Assembly (NCBI GenBank): GCA_049793155.1
Contig: JBARBN010000202.1
Coordinates: forward strand, 1 to 5,830
Source of the DNA: JALNZF01 sp049793155
GTDB lineage: Bacteria; Nitrospirota; UBA9217
Length of the DNA stretch: 5,830 nt
Direction of reading: 5' to 3'
Each line of letters starts with the position of its first letter. Position 1 is the stretch's first letter. The notes beneath the pieces are model-generated. The model was not told where the DNA came from. It made no database searches and was given only the letters and a program-made list of their open reading frames with translations. Shown here in pieces: positions 5,610-5,830 of the stretch. The position numbers and the translations under genes were made by a program.

Positions 5610-5830
5610 CTACGAGAAGATACCGATGACCGCGCCGGTCATGCAGGTCGCGAGGGTGCCGGCAACGAGCGCTTTCATGCCGAGCGCCACAACCTCGTCC
5701 CGACGCTCCGGCGCAAGGCTTCCGAGGCCGCCGATCAGGATGCCGAGGCTGCCGAAGTTGGCAAAACTGCTCAGGGCATAGGTCATGATCAGCCTGCTTC
5801 GCGGATCAAGCGCCTCTGCCGGGAGCCTGG
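5610..5830 (-). CDS. CNT (NupC-type) concentrative nucleoside transporter, C-terminal part
   Basis: The last 72 codons of a minus-strand gene are visible, ending with TAG at 5612-5610; the start lies beyond the right edge. The translation contains LIMTYALSSFANFGSLGILI, followed by GGLGSLAPERR, then GMKALVAGTLATCMTGAVIG and the end IFS. The FANFGSLGILIGGLG and PERR elements and the final hydrophobic helix are characteristic of the C-terminal domain of concentrative nucleoside transporters, inner-membrane symporters that import nucleosides with H+ or Na+. Two hydrophobic segments are visible. The gene converges on the signalling cluster and shows no functional link to it. I leave the symbol empty because the specific NupC/NupX-type subfamily cannot be told from the tail. 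Confidence 0.88.
   Translation of the reverse strand, partial: RLPAEALDPRSRLIMTYALSSFANFGSLGILIGGLGSLAPERRDEVVALGMKALVAGTLATCMTGAVIGIFS

Overview
The window carries a plus-strand cluster of bacterial signalling genes followed by the tail of a convergent transporter gene. From left to right it holds a stand-alone CheY-like receiver (9-374), a receiver-PAS-PAS-GGDEF diguanylate cyclase (418-2049), a very large CheB-CheR-PAS fusion (2110-5428), an intrinsic terminator (5502-5531), and on the minus strand the C-terminus of a CNT/NupC-type nucleoside transporter (5610 to beyond the right edge). There are no RNA genes, mobile elements or CRISPR arrays that I can support.

The dominant observation is that both large genes are interrupted. 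The cyclase frame is clean from 418 to 2049 except for one in-frame TAA at 1429-1431, inside its second PAS domain. The CheB-CheR gene changes frame twice, near 3327 inside the CheR domain and near 5150 inside its last PAS domain. In each case adding one base restores continuous, family-typical protein. Repaired, the two genes would encode about 543 and 1106 residues. These are either recent pseudogenes or consensus errors in the assembly. The sequence alone cannot decide, and I list both the whole reconstructed genes and the intact reading-frame pieces.

Functionally the cluster looks like a cytoplasmic sensory relay. Two receivers accept phosphate from a kinase not in the window, a GGDEF output makes cyclic di-GMP, and a chemotaxis-type methylesterase/methyltransferase fusion carries several PAS sensors. 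The last PAS of the CheB-CheR protein and the first PAS of the cyclase are close paralogues (about 54 of 119 positions identical by hand, no gaps), which suggests that the two proteins sense related signals. The CheB-CheR protein ends in a small module with two CxxC pairs instead of a histidine kinase domain.

The organism is a Gram-negative-like bacterium with moderate GC content. The multi-PAS hybrid signalling proteins and the CxxC C-terminal module recall environmental Desulfobacterota (Geobacter-like) or Nitrospirota, but this is an impression from family memory, not a demonstrated placement. Standard code is supported: the genes end in TGA, TAA and TAG.
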